This document shows, one piece after another, positions 6,892 through 15,188 of a DNA stretch of 64,000 nt (within the stretch, counting starts at the first letter, position 1; each line of letters begins with the position of its first letter). The notes beneath the pieces are model-generated. The model was not told the origin of the DNA. It saw nothing but the letters and a program-made list of their open reading frames with translations, and searched no databases. The DNA is from Salegentibacter tibetensis (GTDB taxonomy: Bacteria > Bacteroidota > Bacteroidia > Flavobacteriales > Flavobacteriaceae), in the NCBI RefSeq assembly GCF_020164485.1, contig NZ_JAIQZA010000022.1, forward strand, positions 1 through 64,000. Direction: 5' to 3'. A program made the translations under genes and the position numbers.

Positions 6892-9162
6892 ATGAAACAT
6901 TTAGCAATAGTACTTTTAATAATAACTGCTTTTCCAGGTTTTGCACAAGAGAGCGAACTTTCAGGAAAGATCACTTCTGAAAAAAGCTCGGTTGCTTTTG
7001 CAAATATTTACATCGAAAATTCAAGCCTGGGAACTACAGCTGATGAAAACGGAAATTTTTTACTGAAGAATATTCCCGCAGGAAATCATACTATTAAGGT
7101 TAGTGCTATCGGTTTTAAGAATTTTAGCCTGGAAATTTCTATTGCTGAAGGGCAAACCAAAACCCAAAATATCGAACTCGAAAAATCTCCTGCAGAACTT
7201 GATGAAGTACTTATTGTAGATACCCAGACCGGACTTACCCGGCGCACTCCTTATAATGTCTCCAGCATTAGTATGCAGGGAATCGAAAATAAGGGAAACC
7301 CCAATGGGATGATGGGAAGTTTACGGGAAGTACCGGGGGTATATGGTGCCGAATTTGGTCAGGGTATCGTAAAACCATTTATTCGCGGACTTGGGTTTTC
7401 ACGGGTGGTAACTATTTACCAGGGCAATAAGCTTGAAAACCATCAATGGGGTGCAGATCACGGCCTTGGAATTAATGATCTCGGTATTAAAAAAGTAGAA
7501 GTTATTAAAGGACCTGCTTCAGTTTTATATGGTTCGGGAGCTTTAGGCGGGGTTTTACTCGCCCAGGATGATGAATTTTATAAGAATGCAAACAAAATAT
7601 CAGGAAATATAGGAACTACTTTTAATAGTGTTTCAAACGGTGTCCGCACTTATGCTTCAGTAGGAAAATCCTTTAAAAATGGCATTTTTATAGCCACAGA
7701 TCTCGCTTTTGAAAATCACGCCGACTATAAAAACGGGGGTGACAGGATTATTGGTAATAGTCGGTTTAATACTAAAACGCTTAGACTACACACCGGTATT
7801 AAACGGAAAAATTTTCAGAATAAATTATCATTTTCCTTTAATGATCAAAACCTTGGAATTATTATAGATGAAGAAATGCAGGATTCGCAAAGCCTCGCCA
7901 CTACAAGAAATGACAGGGAAATGCAATTGCCATTTCAGGAAGTAAAAGATTATTTGCTTTCCTATAATCAAACTACCCAGCACGATAATTTTGAAACTTC
8001 ATTACACCTTTCCCATCACTCAAATAATCGCAAGGAAATAGAGGAAGATTTTAACCGGGTAGACCTTGGCCTACAGCAAAATCATACTTTTTATAATGCC
8101 AGAGTAAGCTTACCTAACCGAAAATTAAAACACAGTCTGGGCGTCCAGGGAAGTGTTGTAAATACCCGAAACATTAAAAATTCACAGGAATTCTTAATTC
8201 CAGATGCTGATGTTTTTGAGAGTGGTTTATATTACCTCGCCAGTCTGGATATCGATACATGGTTTTTCCAGGGGGCTTTACGCTATGATTACAGAGATGT
8301 TACTGCTGATGCCAGTTCAGCCGAACTTATTGCCGATGAATTTATCCTTCCCGGAAATCCTGAAAACCGAAAACTCAGCCGGACATTTAACGGCTTTACC
8401 GGTTCGATTGGGGCCACTAAAAAATTCAACGCAAGAAATCAATTAAAACTGAATTTTTCTACCGGTTTCAGGGCACCAGATTTGGCTGAATTGTTCTCCA
8501 ACGGCCCACATCCAGGTACCAGTAGGTTTGAAAAAGGGAACGATCAGTTTGGCCGGGAACAAAGTTTACAGGCCGATGCGAGTTACACCTACCGAAATAA
8601 AAGATTTGAAGGTACTTTTTCAGCATTTGGTAGCCGGGTGAATAACTATATCTACTTTGCTGCCACAAATGAAACTCGGCCGGAAGAAAATCTTGAGGTC
8701 TGGTCTTACCTGCAAACTGACGCCGATTTATATGGTTTTGAATTTGAGTTAAAGCACAGTTGGTTAAACCAGCAAAGACTGGAAACAAAATTTTCCGGAG
8801 CAATTGTAAGGGCTGAAGACAGAGAAAATAACCGAAATATAAGTTTTATTCCGCCAGATAATTTTAACCTGGAAGTGGGTTATTTCGGCTTAAATGATAG
8901 ATCCCTCTATGCTTTTTCAAAACTAAGATTAATACGAGATCAGGATAGAGCCGGACTTAATGAAGAAACTACACCGGGTTACGCTCTAGTTAATTTGGGA
9001 ATCAGTAAGAAATTCAATTTAGGAAACAATCAGCTGGAGACTGGGATTACGGTTTATAACGCATTAAATAAAACTTATGTAGATCATATGTCTATTTTAA
9101 GGGCATTTAATGTGAGCAGCCCAGGCAGAAATTTGATGCTGAATGTAAAATATAATTTCTAA
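6892..9162 (+). CDS. TonB-dependent outer-membrane receptor, metal or chelate uptake
   Basis: A 756-residue protein with signal peptide MKHLAIVLLIITAFPGFA, a carboxypeptidase-regulatory-like beta-sandwich (about 20-105), a plug domain (about 115-230, with GLGFSRVVTIYQGNKLENH and VEVIKGPASVLYGSGALGG) and a 22-strand barrel ending in a terminal Phe (MLNVKYNF). No SusD partner is adjacent, so it is not a polysaccharide-locus receptor. The neighbouring DtxR-type regulator and ZIP importer suggest it brings a divalent metal or metal-chelate across the outer membrane. A histidine/aspartate-rich plug stretch, NHQWGADHGLG, may contribute to metal binding. Exact substrate unknown. Confidence 0.92.
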   Translation: MKHLAIVLLIITAFPGFAQESELSGKITSEKSSVAFANIYIENSSLGTTADENGNFLLKNIPAGNHTIKVSAIGFKNFSLEISIAEGQTKTQNIELEKSPAELDEVLIVDTQTGLTRRTPYNVSSISMQGIENKGNPNGMMGSLREVPGVYGAEFGQGIVKPFIRGLGFSRVVTIYQGNKLENHQWGADHGLGINDLGIKKVEVIKGPASVLYGSGALGGVLLAQDDEFYKNANKISGNIGTTFNSVSNGVRTYASVGKSFKNGIFIATDLAFENHADYKNGGDRIIGNSRFNTKTLRLHTGIKRKNFQNKLSFSFNDQNLGIIIDEEMQDSQSLATTRNDREMQLPFQEVKDYLLSYNQTTQHDNFETSLHLSHHSNNRKEIEEDFNRVDLGLQQNHTFYNARVSLPNRKLKHSLGVQGSVVNTRNIKNSQEFLIPDADVFESGLYYLASLDIDTWFFQGALRYDYRDVTADASSAELIADEFILPGNPENRKLSRTFNGFTGSIGATKKFNARNQLKLNFSTGFRAPDLAELFSNGPHPGTSRFEKGNDQFGREQSLQADASYTYRNKRFEGTFSAFGSRVNNYIYFAATNETRPEENLEVWSYLQTDADLYGFEFELKHSWLNQQRLETKFSGAIVRAEDRENNRNISFIPPDNFNLEVGYFGLNDRSLYAFSKLRLIRDQDRAGLNEETTPGYALVNLGISKKFNLGNNQLETGITVYNALNKTYVDHMSILRAFNVSSPGRNLMLNVKYNF

Positions 9163-9164
9163 AA

Positions 9165-9899
9165 CTAAATTCCGCGCTCTTTTTGAATTTGATCGTAAGC
9201 TTCCTGTACCTTATTGAATTTTTCCTGGGCACCTTTTCGGTAAGCTTCATCCATATGGCCTAATTTATCGGGATGGTATTTTTTCACCATATTCCTGTAG
9301 GCTTTTTTCACTTCAGCGTCAGTAGCAGATTTTTCAATTTCAAGGATTTTATAAGCATTATCGGCAGATTTAAAAAACATCGCCTTCAGGCTTTCAAAAT
9401 CCATTCGGCCAATTCTAAGATAGCCGGCAATTTCCTGAATTATTCTTGCTTCGGCTTCACTAACACGGCCATCGGCTTGCGCAATTCCGAAGAGAAAATG
9501 TATGATTTGTAAACGAGCAGGATACTTGGTCCTGGAAGCTAAATATTGTGAAATACGGGGCGCTGAGATCTCCCGGTCTTTAATCAGTTCGTTAAAAGTT
9601 CTAAAAGTAGCATTGGCTCGTTCTTTTCCATATGCCTGCACAAAATAGGAACGCACATAATCCATTTCAGACTGCGATACCTGTCCATCGGCTTTAATTA
9701 CCAGCGAACATAGTGAGAGCAAATTAAGCTCAAAATCTCCGGGGGAAACCTTTTGTTCCTCCTGCCCGAACATTTGCTTAAAAGCCCCGCCACTACCACG
9801 GGTCCAGTTATCTATTAGAGATCCTATTATAAAACCGAGCAAGGCTCCGGGAAACCGGAAATACATATAGCCAATTACAGCGGCAATCCATTTAAACAT
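9165..9899 (-). CDS. DjlA-like protein: TerB domain plus C-terminal J domain
   Basis: The 244-residue protein begins with a hydrophobic segment (about 1-28, glycine-rich as in DjlA), followed by a TerB-like helical domain (about 55-160) and a J domain (about 178-244) with the HPD tripeptide in VKKYHPDKLGHMDEAYR. J domains stimulate Hsp70 (DnaK) ATPase, and DjlA anchors this at the inner membrane. Its stop lies two bases from the stop of the convergent TonB receptor. No dnaK or dnaJ is nearby. Confidence 0.9.
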   Translation of the reverse strand: MFKWIAAVIGYMYFRFPGALLGFIIGSLIDNWTRGSGGAFKQMFGQEEQKVSPGDFELNLLSLCSLVIKADGQVSQSEMDYVRSYFVQAYGKERANATFRTFNELIKDREISAPRISQYLASRTKYPARLQIIHFLFGIAQADGRVSEAEARIIQEIAGYLRIGRMDFESLKAMFFKSADNAYKILEIEKSATDAEVKKAYRNMVKKYHPDKLGHMDEAYRKGAQEKFNKVQEAYDQIQKERGI

Positions 9900-10109
9900 G
9901 AAGAAAATTTTAAATAAGCGGCAAAGATACTATTTTACTCATTAAATGAGATTTAATTGCCAAAAGGCTTGCGCTGAAATTTTTTAATTTATCGAATTCG
10001 CGACTTGCAGGAATCTTTAACTTCCAAAAAACCTAATCCACCCCTTTTTCATCGATTTAACCTATTCGCACATAATTAATTGGAATATGGGCAGCTGAAG
10101 TTAATTTGG

Positions 10110-10117
10110 TATCTTTG
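10110..10117 (+). promoter_or_regulatory. Candidate -7 box for the bacilliredoxin gene
   Basis: TATCTTTG fits TAnnTTTG and would give a leader of about 30 nt. The only upstream TTG (10080-10082) is 27 nt away, longer than usual. Confidence 0.4.
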
Positions 10118-10153
10118 TAACTTATTAAAGTTTAATACAAAAAAAACAAATAT

Positions 10154-10564
10154 ATGTATCCAGCAGATTTAGTAAAACCTATGCGCGAAGACCTTACCAG
10201 CATTGGTTTTGAAGAATTACACAGTGTAGAAGATGTAGAGGCCGCAATGAAGAAGGAAGGAACTACCCTGGTAGTTGTAAATTCGGTTTGTGGATGTGCA
10301 GCCGCCAATGCAAGACCCGGCGCCAGAATTTCTTTACAGAATGCAAAAAAACCAGATAACCTTGTGACCGTTTTCGCAGGTGTAGACAAAGAAGCTACAG
10401 ATAAGGCCCGTAGTTTAATGGTACCTTTCCCTCCATCTTCGCCTTCTATGGCACTTTTTAAAGATGGTGAGTTAGTACACATGCTAGAGCGTCACCACAT
10501 TGAAGGCCGCCCGGCTGAAATGATTGCTGAAAACCTTATCGGAGCTTATAACGAGTTTTGCTAA
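10154..10564 (+). CDS. BrxA/BrxB-family bacilliredoxin
   Basis: A 136-residue thioredoxin-fold protein of the YphP/YqiW family. The active-site CGC motif is C46-G47-C48 in NSVCGCAAANARPG, and length and C-terminus (AENLIGAYNEFC) match the family. In Bacillus these proteins remove bacillithiol from protein cysteines after oxidative stress; Bacteroidota homologues are widespread, and whether they act on bacillithiol here is inferred. Single-gene unit with its own promoter and a hairpin end. Confidence 0.93.
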   Translation: MYPADLVKPMREDLTSIGFEELHSVEDVEAAMKKEGTTLVVVNSVCGCAAANARPGARISLQNAKKPDNLVTVFAGVDKEATDKARSLMVPFPPSSPSMALFKDGELVHMLERHHIEGRPAEMIAENLIGAYNEFC

Positions 10565-10586
10565 GCAGCAACTAGTATAATTCATT

Positions 10587-10709
10587 AAATGGCTGGTTGA
10601 AGGTTTTTGTAATCGTCATCCTGAACTGGTTTCAGGATCTAGTTTCAAATCAACTTAGAAGCTGAAACAAGTTCAGCTTGACGAAATAAGACCTTTCTAC
10701 CAGCCATTT
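10587..10709. repeat. REP-like element inside a long terminator-type hairpin
   Basis: Outer arms AAATGGCTGGT (10587-10597) and ACCAGCCATTT (10699-10709) enclose a two-hairpin element: CGTCA (10614-10618) closes with TGACG (10679-10683) around ATCCTGAA/TTCAGGAT and AGCTGAA/TTCAGCT. A T-rich tail follows on the plus strand, so it could end the bacilliredoxin transcript. Related copies occur at 13178-13203, near 45053 and at 55574-55702. Confidence 0.7.
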
Positions 10710-10782
10710 TTATTTCCATTTCCCAGATTAGTATTTGCAGGTTTACGGCTTAAATACTTAATTTAGCCGCATAATCTAAGTG

Positions 10783-11514
10783 ATGAAAAAAATACTTTCA
10801 TACCCTTTATCGGTTCTATTTTATTTTTTCTTTTTTATTACCCTGCTGGTTTTTCATCCTATTCAATGGCTTTGTTTAAAACTTGGCGGCTACCAGGCGC
10901 ATAAAAAAAGTGTAGATATCTTTAATTTCTTTTTAATGCGTTGCCTTAATGTTCTGGGAACTCGTTTTACCGTCGAAAATTCTCAGGATATCCCTATAGA
11001 AAAGCCCTGTATTTTTGTGGCCAATCACCAGGGAATGTATGATATCCCCCCAATAATCTGGTATTTACGCAAACACCACCCGAAATTTGTGAGCAAGAAA
11101 GAATTAGGAAAAGGAATCCCGAGTATTTCTTTTAATTTACGACACGGAGGTTCGGTTTTAATAGACCGAAAAAATCCACGAGAATCGCTTCTTAAGATGG
11201 GTAAATTTGCCAAATACCTCAACAATACAAATCGCTCTGCCGTAATTTTTCCTGAAGGAACCCGCAGCAGAACCGGTGCTCCTAAAAAGTTCGCCGCAAG
11301 CGGAATGCAAATGCTTTTTAAAAAAATGCCCGAAGCTTTAATTGTCCCCATAACCATCAACAATTCTTGGAAACTCTTTAAACACGGAAATTTCCCGATG
11401 GAACCCGGCGTACATATTAAACTGAAAGTTCACGAACCAGTTTCCGTAGCTTCAGACGATCCCGAAGGCCTTGTAGCCAAAGTGGAGCGAACTATTATTG
11501 CTGATATAAAATAA
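10783..11514 (+). CDS. plsC: 1-acyl-sn-glycerol-3-phosphate acyltransferase (PlsC family)
   Basis: A membrane-associated acyltransferase of 243 residues that adds the second acyl chain to lysophosphatidic acid in phospholipid synthesis. The N-terminus has a hydrophobic hairpin (about 5-32). Catalytic block I is NHQGMYD (NHx4D), and block III is FPEGTRSR. A GTG lies directly before the ATG at 10783; the ATG is chosen. A second PlsC-like protein is encoded at 46269-47024, so the two may differ in acyl donor or acceptor. Ends in a strong hairpin. Confidence 0.9.
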   Translation: MKKILSYPLSVLFYFFFFITLLVFHPIQWLCLKLGGYQAHKKSVDIFNFFLMRCLNVLGTRFTVENSQDIPIEKPCIFVANHQGMYDIPPIIWYLRKHHPKFVSKKELGKGIPSISFNLRHGGSVLIDRKNPRESLLKMGKFAKYLNNTNRSAVIFPEGTRSRTGAPKKFAASGMQMLFKKMPEALIVPITINNSWKLFKHGNFPMEPGVHIKLKVHEPVSVASDDPEGLVAKVERTIIADIK

Positions 11515-11521
11515 TAACACA

Positions 11522-11554
11522 AAACCTCACAGGTTTTCTAAACCTGTGAGGTTT
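11522..11554. terminator. Perfect 15-bp hairpin after plsC
   Basis: Arms 11522-11536 and 11540-11554 are perfectly complementary (AAACCTCACAGGTTT), with a 3-nt loop and then GATTTT. It ends the plsC transcript. The right arm is ten bases from the ATG of the HD-domain gene. Hairpins with this AACCTCACAGG arm are, as I recall, repeated in many Bacteroidota genomes, so it may be a mobile palindrome as well as a terminator. Confidence 0.75.
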
Positions 11555-11564
11555 GATTTTCAAT

Positions 11565-12218
11565 ATGAATAAATCTCAAATTTTAAAAAACACAGAAGCT
11601 TTTGTAAAACAAACTCTTAGAAATGCGGAGGGTGGTCACGACTGGTTTCACATTCAGCGGGTTTGGAATAATGCAAAGCATATCGCTAAAAGTGAAAATG
11701 CCGATCTATTTATAGTCGAACTTGGGTCGCTACTTCATGATATAGCCGATTCTAAATTTCATAATGGCGACGAAAATGTGGGTCCAAAAATGGCTTCAGA
11801 ATTTCTTCAAAAACAACAGGTTTCAGTTGAAATTATAGATCACGTGGTAAAGATCATAGAAAACGTATCTTTTAAGGGAGGGAATATTCAGCAGGAATTT
11901 AATTCCATAGAGTTGGAAATTGTTCAGGATGCCGACAGGTTAGATGCCCTGGGCGCAATAGGAATTGCCCGCACTTTTAATTACGGTGGGTTTAAAGACC
12001 GTGCACTTTACGATCCTGCCATTGAGCCCGAAATGAATATGAGTAAAGAGGAATACAAAGCTTCCACTGCACCAACAATCAACCATTTTTACGAAAAACT
12101 GCTCTTACTAAAAGACCGGATGAATACCAAAACGGGGCGTGAAATTGCGCAAAAACGCCACAACTTTATGGAGCTTTACCTCGAGCAATTTTATGCAGAG
12201 TGGAATGGGAAAATTTAA
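11565..12218 (+). CDS. HD-domain phosphohydrolase
   Basis: A 217-residue protein with the HD superfamily metal-binding residues: His in GGHDWFHIQRVWN, the His-Asp pair in SLLHDIADSKF, a further His in IDHVVKIIENVSF, and Asp in VQDADRLDALGAIG. The arrangement is that of the YedJ/YpgQ-type group of soluble HD proteins, some of which hydrolyse nucleotides. The frame is open from a TTG at 11553, but the ATG at 11565 gives the natural N-terminus. It converges with mutM, with two bases between stops. Substrate cannot be read from the sequence. Confidence 0.85.
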   Translation: MNKSQILKNTEAFVKQTLRNAEGGHDWFHIQRVWNNAKHIAKSENADLFIVELGSLLHDIADSKFHNGDENVGPKMASEFLQKQQVSVEIIDHVVKIIENVSFKGGNIQQEFNSIELEIVQDADRLDALGAIGIARTFNYGGFKDRALYDPAIEPEMNMSKEEYKASTAPTINHFYEKLLLLKDRMNTKTGREIAQKRHNFMELYLEQFYAEWNGKI

Positions 12219-12220
12219 CC

Positions 12221-13006
12221 TTAGGATTTTTCTTCCTGGCAACTTGGGCAAAAATAAGTGGTTCTTCCAGAAACTTTAATTTGTTCTATCTTACCGTTAT
12301 TTCTTGGACAATCGGCTTCTTTTTCCCGAACCGTAGTGATATAAGTTTTCGGAAGTTTATTCCCTTCTTCCCGCGCCTCTTTAACCACTTCCAAAACTTT
12401 TTCAATTTCTTTGTAAATATTCGCTTTCTCCTTCTCTAAAAGTTTATCAACCTTGGTTGCTGGATGAATTTTAGCCTGAAAAAGCACTTCATCGGCATAC
12501 AAATTTCCAATTCCCGCGATGAGTTTTTGGTTCATAAGTAGCCCTTTTATTGTACCGGCTTTGCCTTCTAATATTTTTATAAACTCCGATTTTTTAAGCA
12601 CCAGGGCATCTACACCCAGGTCATTTTCTTTTTGAAATTCCGCTAAACTTTCGGCTAAATAGAGTTTTCCAAACTTACGCGGACAGGTAAATGATACCCG
12701 GGAATGATCTTCAAAAGTAAGGGTTAGTTGCGCATATTTGGGTATTTCTTCGTGTTGGTAATATTCCAGTTTCCCGGTCATCCCAAAATGAACTACCAAA
12801 ACCCCGTGCTTTTCTAAGTTTAGAAACAAATATTTTCCTAACCGTTCTGTGCCGGTGAATTTATTGTCGTTCAAGGTTTCTTCAAATTCACTTTTATCTG
12901 ACTGGTATATTTTTTTATCGCCGGTTTCTATCTTTACGATTCTCTTATGCAAAATAGTAGCATCGGCATATTTTTTCTGATAAGCAACTTCGGGTAGTTC
13001 AGGCAT
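12221..13006 (-). CDS. mutM: Fpg/Nei-family DNA glycosylase with incomplete zinc finger
   Basis: A 261-residue base-excision repair enzyme that removes oxidised bases and nicks the strand. It starts MPELPEV, so after Met removal Pro2 is the catalytic nucleophile and Glu3 the acid. The H2TH region contains GLLMNQKLIAGIGNLYADEVLF. The C-terminal finger reads CPRNNGKIEQIKVSG...FCPSC, with Cys233, Cys253 and Cys256 but Asn236 where the second zinc Cys normally stands. The finger Arg (248) that contacts DNA is kept. Zinc could be bound by three Cys or lost. Could act as Nei rather than Fpg. Confidence 0.88.
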   Translation of the reverse strand: MPELPEVAYQKKYADATILHKRIVKIETGDKKIYQSDKSEFEETLNDNKFTGTERLGKYLFLNLEKHGVLVVHFGMTGKLEYYQHEEIPKYAQLTLTFEDHSRVSFTCPRKFGKLYLAESLAEFQKENDLGVDALVLKKSEFIKILEGKAGTIKGLLMNQKLIAGIGNLYADEVLFQAKIHPATKVDKLLEKEKANIYKEIEKVLEVVKEAREEGNKLPKTYITTVREKEADCPRNNGKIEQIKVSGRTTYFCPSCQEEKS

Positions 13007-13008
13007 AT

Positions 13009-13076
13009 TTCTCAGTTCTCAGTTCTCGGTTCTGGGTTTTCAGTTCTCGGTTCTTGTCTCTTGTCTCTTGTCTCTT
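13009..13076. repeat. Low-complexity tandem repeat before mutM
   Basis: The tract consists of variants of TCTCAGT/TCTCGGT followed by about three copies of CTTGTCT. On the minus strand it forms the leader of mutM as GAACTGAGAACTGA-type units. A shorter tract of the same unit sits directly before hemB (27622-27656). The remainder of 13007-13211 also holds a partial REP-like hairpin (13178-13203). Confidence 0.7.
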
Positions 13077-13177
13077 TTTCCCTAAAATATTAATGATTAC
13101 AACTCTAAGCTTATAAATTCATCATAAAGTTTAAGATCCAAGGACTCTAATTATTGAACTTACTGCTTTTCATGGTA

Positions 13178-13203
13178 GATGCTGAAACGAAATCAGCATG
13201 ACG
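13178..13203. repeat. Partial copy of the REP-like element
   Basis: ATGCTGA and TCAGCAT arms followed by GACG repeat the right half of the two-hairpin element at 10614-10683 and the pattern at 55574-55702. It lies between mutM and the downstream radical SAM gene. Confidence 0.5.
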
Positions 13204-13211
13204 GCAGTCTT

Positions 13212-14288
13212 TCAAAAAAGCTTCATTTGTCCGTCTTTAAATTGTTCGTGTAGATCGCAGTTCAAAACCGGTCTTTCCTTTCCTTTTAAATATTTTGCTT
13301 TGGCTATTTTAAATTGTTGAGCTACCTGGCTTGCAAATTCGCCTTCGCCTTTCATTCTCGTGCCAAACCGACTATCGTTTAAACTCCAGCCGTGAACGCT
13401 TTCTATTTGATGCAAAACTTTATTGGCCCTGTCTGGCATTGCTTTTTTTATCCAGTCGGTAAAAATTGCGCCAATAGAACCGTTTAGCCTTACAATAGTG
13501 TAACCAACGCCCAAAGCTCCTCTTTCTGAAACTTCCTTAACCAGTGGCATAATTTCGTGGGAATTTATTGAGGGGATTATAGGCGCCATCATCACACTCA
13601 CCGGAATACCCGCTACAGCAAGCTTTTCTATGGTTTCCAGGCGTTTTTTAATACTGGCCGTTCGTGGCTCTAAGATTCTACGAGTTTCTTCTTCAAGAGA
13701 AGTGACCGATAGGTTAACGTGCACCAAATCATCTGCCGCCAGATCTTTTAAAATATCTATATCCCGTTGCACCAAAGCGTTTTTGGTAATTATTCCAACC
13801 GGGTGTTTATACTTCAAAAAGGTCTGAAGCAACTGCCGGGTAATTTTCAGTTTTTTCTCGATAGGCTGGTAACAGTCGGTATTCCCGGAAAGAACAATAG
13901 GCGTCGCTTCCCATTTTTTGCTGCTGATCTTCTTTTCCAGAAGGGCTACCGCATTTCTTTTTACCAAAATTTTCTGTTCAAAATCAAGCCCCGCACTATA
14001 GCCCCAATATTCATGGGAATTGCGCGCATAGCAATAAATACAACCGTGTTCACAACCCTGATAGGGGTTCAAAGAAAATCCCATTCCAACATCCGGACTG
14101 TTGACTTTATTAACTATGGTTTTAGGAAAGGTATCTATTAAAACCGTCTTCGAGTTTTGCACCTCATCGCCTTCAGTCGCGCAATGATTGAGAAAATCAT
14201 CGCGAAATTCATGATCGTACGCATCAAAGCGGTTAGACACATTTAACTGTGCTCCCCTTCCGTAGATAAATTCATTGTTATTGGACAT
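13212..14288 (-). CDS. Radical SAM protein, PA0069/Rv2578c-like family
   Basis: A 358-residue protein with the radical SAM iron-sulfur motif CxxxCxxC in CEHGCIYCYARNSHEYWG (about residues 80-97), preceded by NPYQG. The GNTDCYQPIEKKLKITRQLL segment that follows is characteristic of the family distantly related to spore photoproduct lyase (SplB-like). The N-terminal GRGAQLNVSNRF motif is also typical. Reaction unknown for this subfamily; a DNA or nucleotide substrate has been suggested by similarity only. Single gene, probably not in an operon. Confidence 0.9.
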   Translation of the reverse strand: MSNNNEFIYGRGAQLNVSNRFDAYDHEFRDDFLNHCATEGDEVQNSKTVLIDTFPKTIVNKVNSPDVGMGFSLNPYQGCEHGCIYCYARNSHEYWGYSAGLDFEQKILVKRNAVALLEKKISSKKWEATPIVLSGNTDCYQPIEKKLKITRQLLQTFLKYKHPVGIITKNALVQRDIDILKDLAADDLVHVNLSVTSLEEETRRILEPRTASIKKRLETIEKLAVAGIPVSVMMAPIIPSINSHEIMPLVKEVSERGALGVGYTIVRLNGSIGAIFTDWIKKAMPDRANKVLHQIESVHGWSLNDSRFGTRMKGEGEFASQVAQQFKIAKAKYLKGKERPVLNCDLHEQFKDGQMKLF

Positions 14289-14319
14289 ATTACAAAATTA
14301 TGGAATATATCCTGTTTAG

Positions 14320-14373
14320 TAAACAAAAAATAAGCTTTAACATTCAGAAAATACTTCCTGAAGGTTAAAGCTT
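14320..14373 (-). terminator. Intrinsic terminator after the enoyl-CoA hydratase gene
   Basis: Arms AAGCTTTAAC (14332-14341) and GTTAAAGCTT (14364-14373) form a 10-bp stem extended by TTCAG/CTGAA inside. A minus-strand T-rich run follows (14331-14320). It begins six bases after the stop codon of the gene ending at 14379. Confidence 0.85.
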
Positions 14374-14378
14374 TTATT

Positions 14379-15161
14379 TTAATTTCCGGGGAAATCGGCT
14401 TTGCGTTTATTTAAAAATGCCGAAGTTCCTTCTTCAAAATCTTCAGTTCCAAAGGAGCTTCCAAATTCACTGATTTCAACTTCAAATCCGTTTACACCGT
14501 CTTCGTAATTCGCATTTATAGCTCGAATTGCTGCGCTTATAGCCACCAGGGAATTCTTCATTATTTTACGGGCAATTTTTTCCGTGAATTCTATTAATTC
14601 TTCCGGCTCACAAACGTGATTAACCAGATTGTACTGAAGTGCCTGGTTAGCATCTATCATTCCCGCAGTCATGATCATTTCCATCGCACGGCCTTTTCCT
14701 ACTAGCTGCGGAAGTCTTTGCGTACCTCCATAACCGGGAATTACTCCAAGGGAAGTTTCGGGAAGCCCCATTTTTGCATTATCGCTGGCCACCCTAAAAT
14801 GTGCCGCCATCGCCAATTCGAGTCCGCCGCCTAGCGCGAAACCATTTACTGCGGCGATAACCGGTTTTGGAAAATTGGCCACGTAATCGAATAATTTAGC
14901 CTGGCCTTCAGCTGAAAGTTCGCGACCTTCTTCCGTAGAAAAATCGGCAAATTCACTAATATCGGCACCGGCAACAAAAGCTTTTTCGCCTGTTCCGGTT
15001 AGGATTACCACCTTTACTTCGCGATCTTCTTTTGCCTCAGCAAAAGCCTGGTGTAATTCTTCAATTGTATCGCGGTTTAAGGCGTTTAATTTTTTAGGAC
15101 GGTTGATTATAATTTGTAAAATCCCGTCGTTATTTTCGGTTAAAATATTTTCGAATTCCAT
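14379..15161 (-). CDS. Enoyl-CoA hydratase/isomerase family protein
   Basis: A 260-residue crotonase-fold enzyme. The oxyanion-hole residues lie in AFVAGADISEFADFS and NGFALGGGLELAMAAHFRVAS, and the catalytic Glu region is MGLPETSLGVIPGYGGTQRL. Both glutamates used by hydratases (in GGGLELA and GLPETS) are present, so water addition to 2-enoyl-CoA in beta-oxidation or amino acid degradation is likely. It ends in a canonical terminator. The sensor kinase gene upstream is 27 bp away and may share the transcript. Confidence 0.93.
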   Translation of the reverse strand: MEFENILTENNDGILQIIINRPKKLNALNRDTIEELHQAFAEAKEDREVKVVILTGTGEKAFVAGADISEFADFSTEEGRELSAEGQAKLFDYVANFPKPVIAAVNGFALGGGLELAMAAHFRVASDNAKMGLPETSLGVIPGYGGTQRLPQLVGKGRAMEMIMTAGMIDANQALQYNLVNHVCEPEELIEFTEKIARKIMKNSLVAISAAIRAINANYEDGVNGFEVEISEFGSSFGTEDFEEGTSAFLNKRKADFPGN

Positions 15162-15188
15162 ATCTAAAATTTTTGGTTCGTTATTCTA

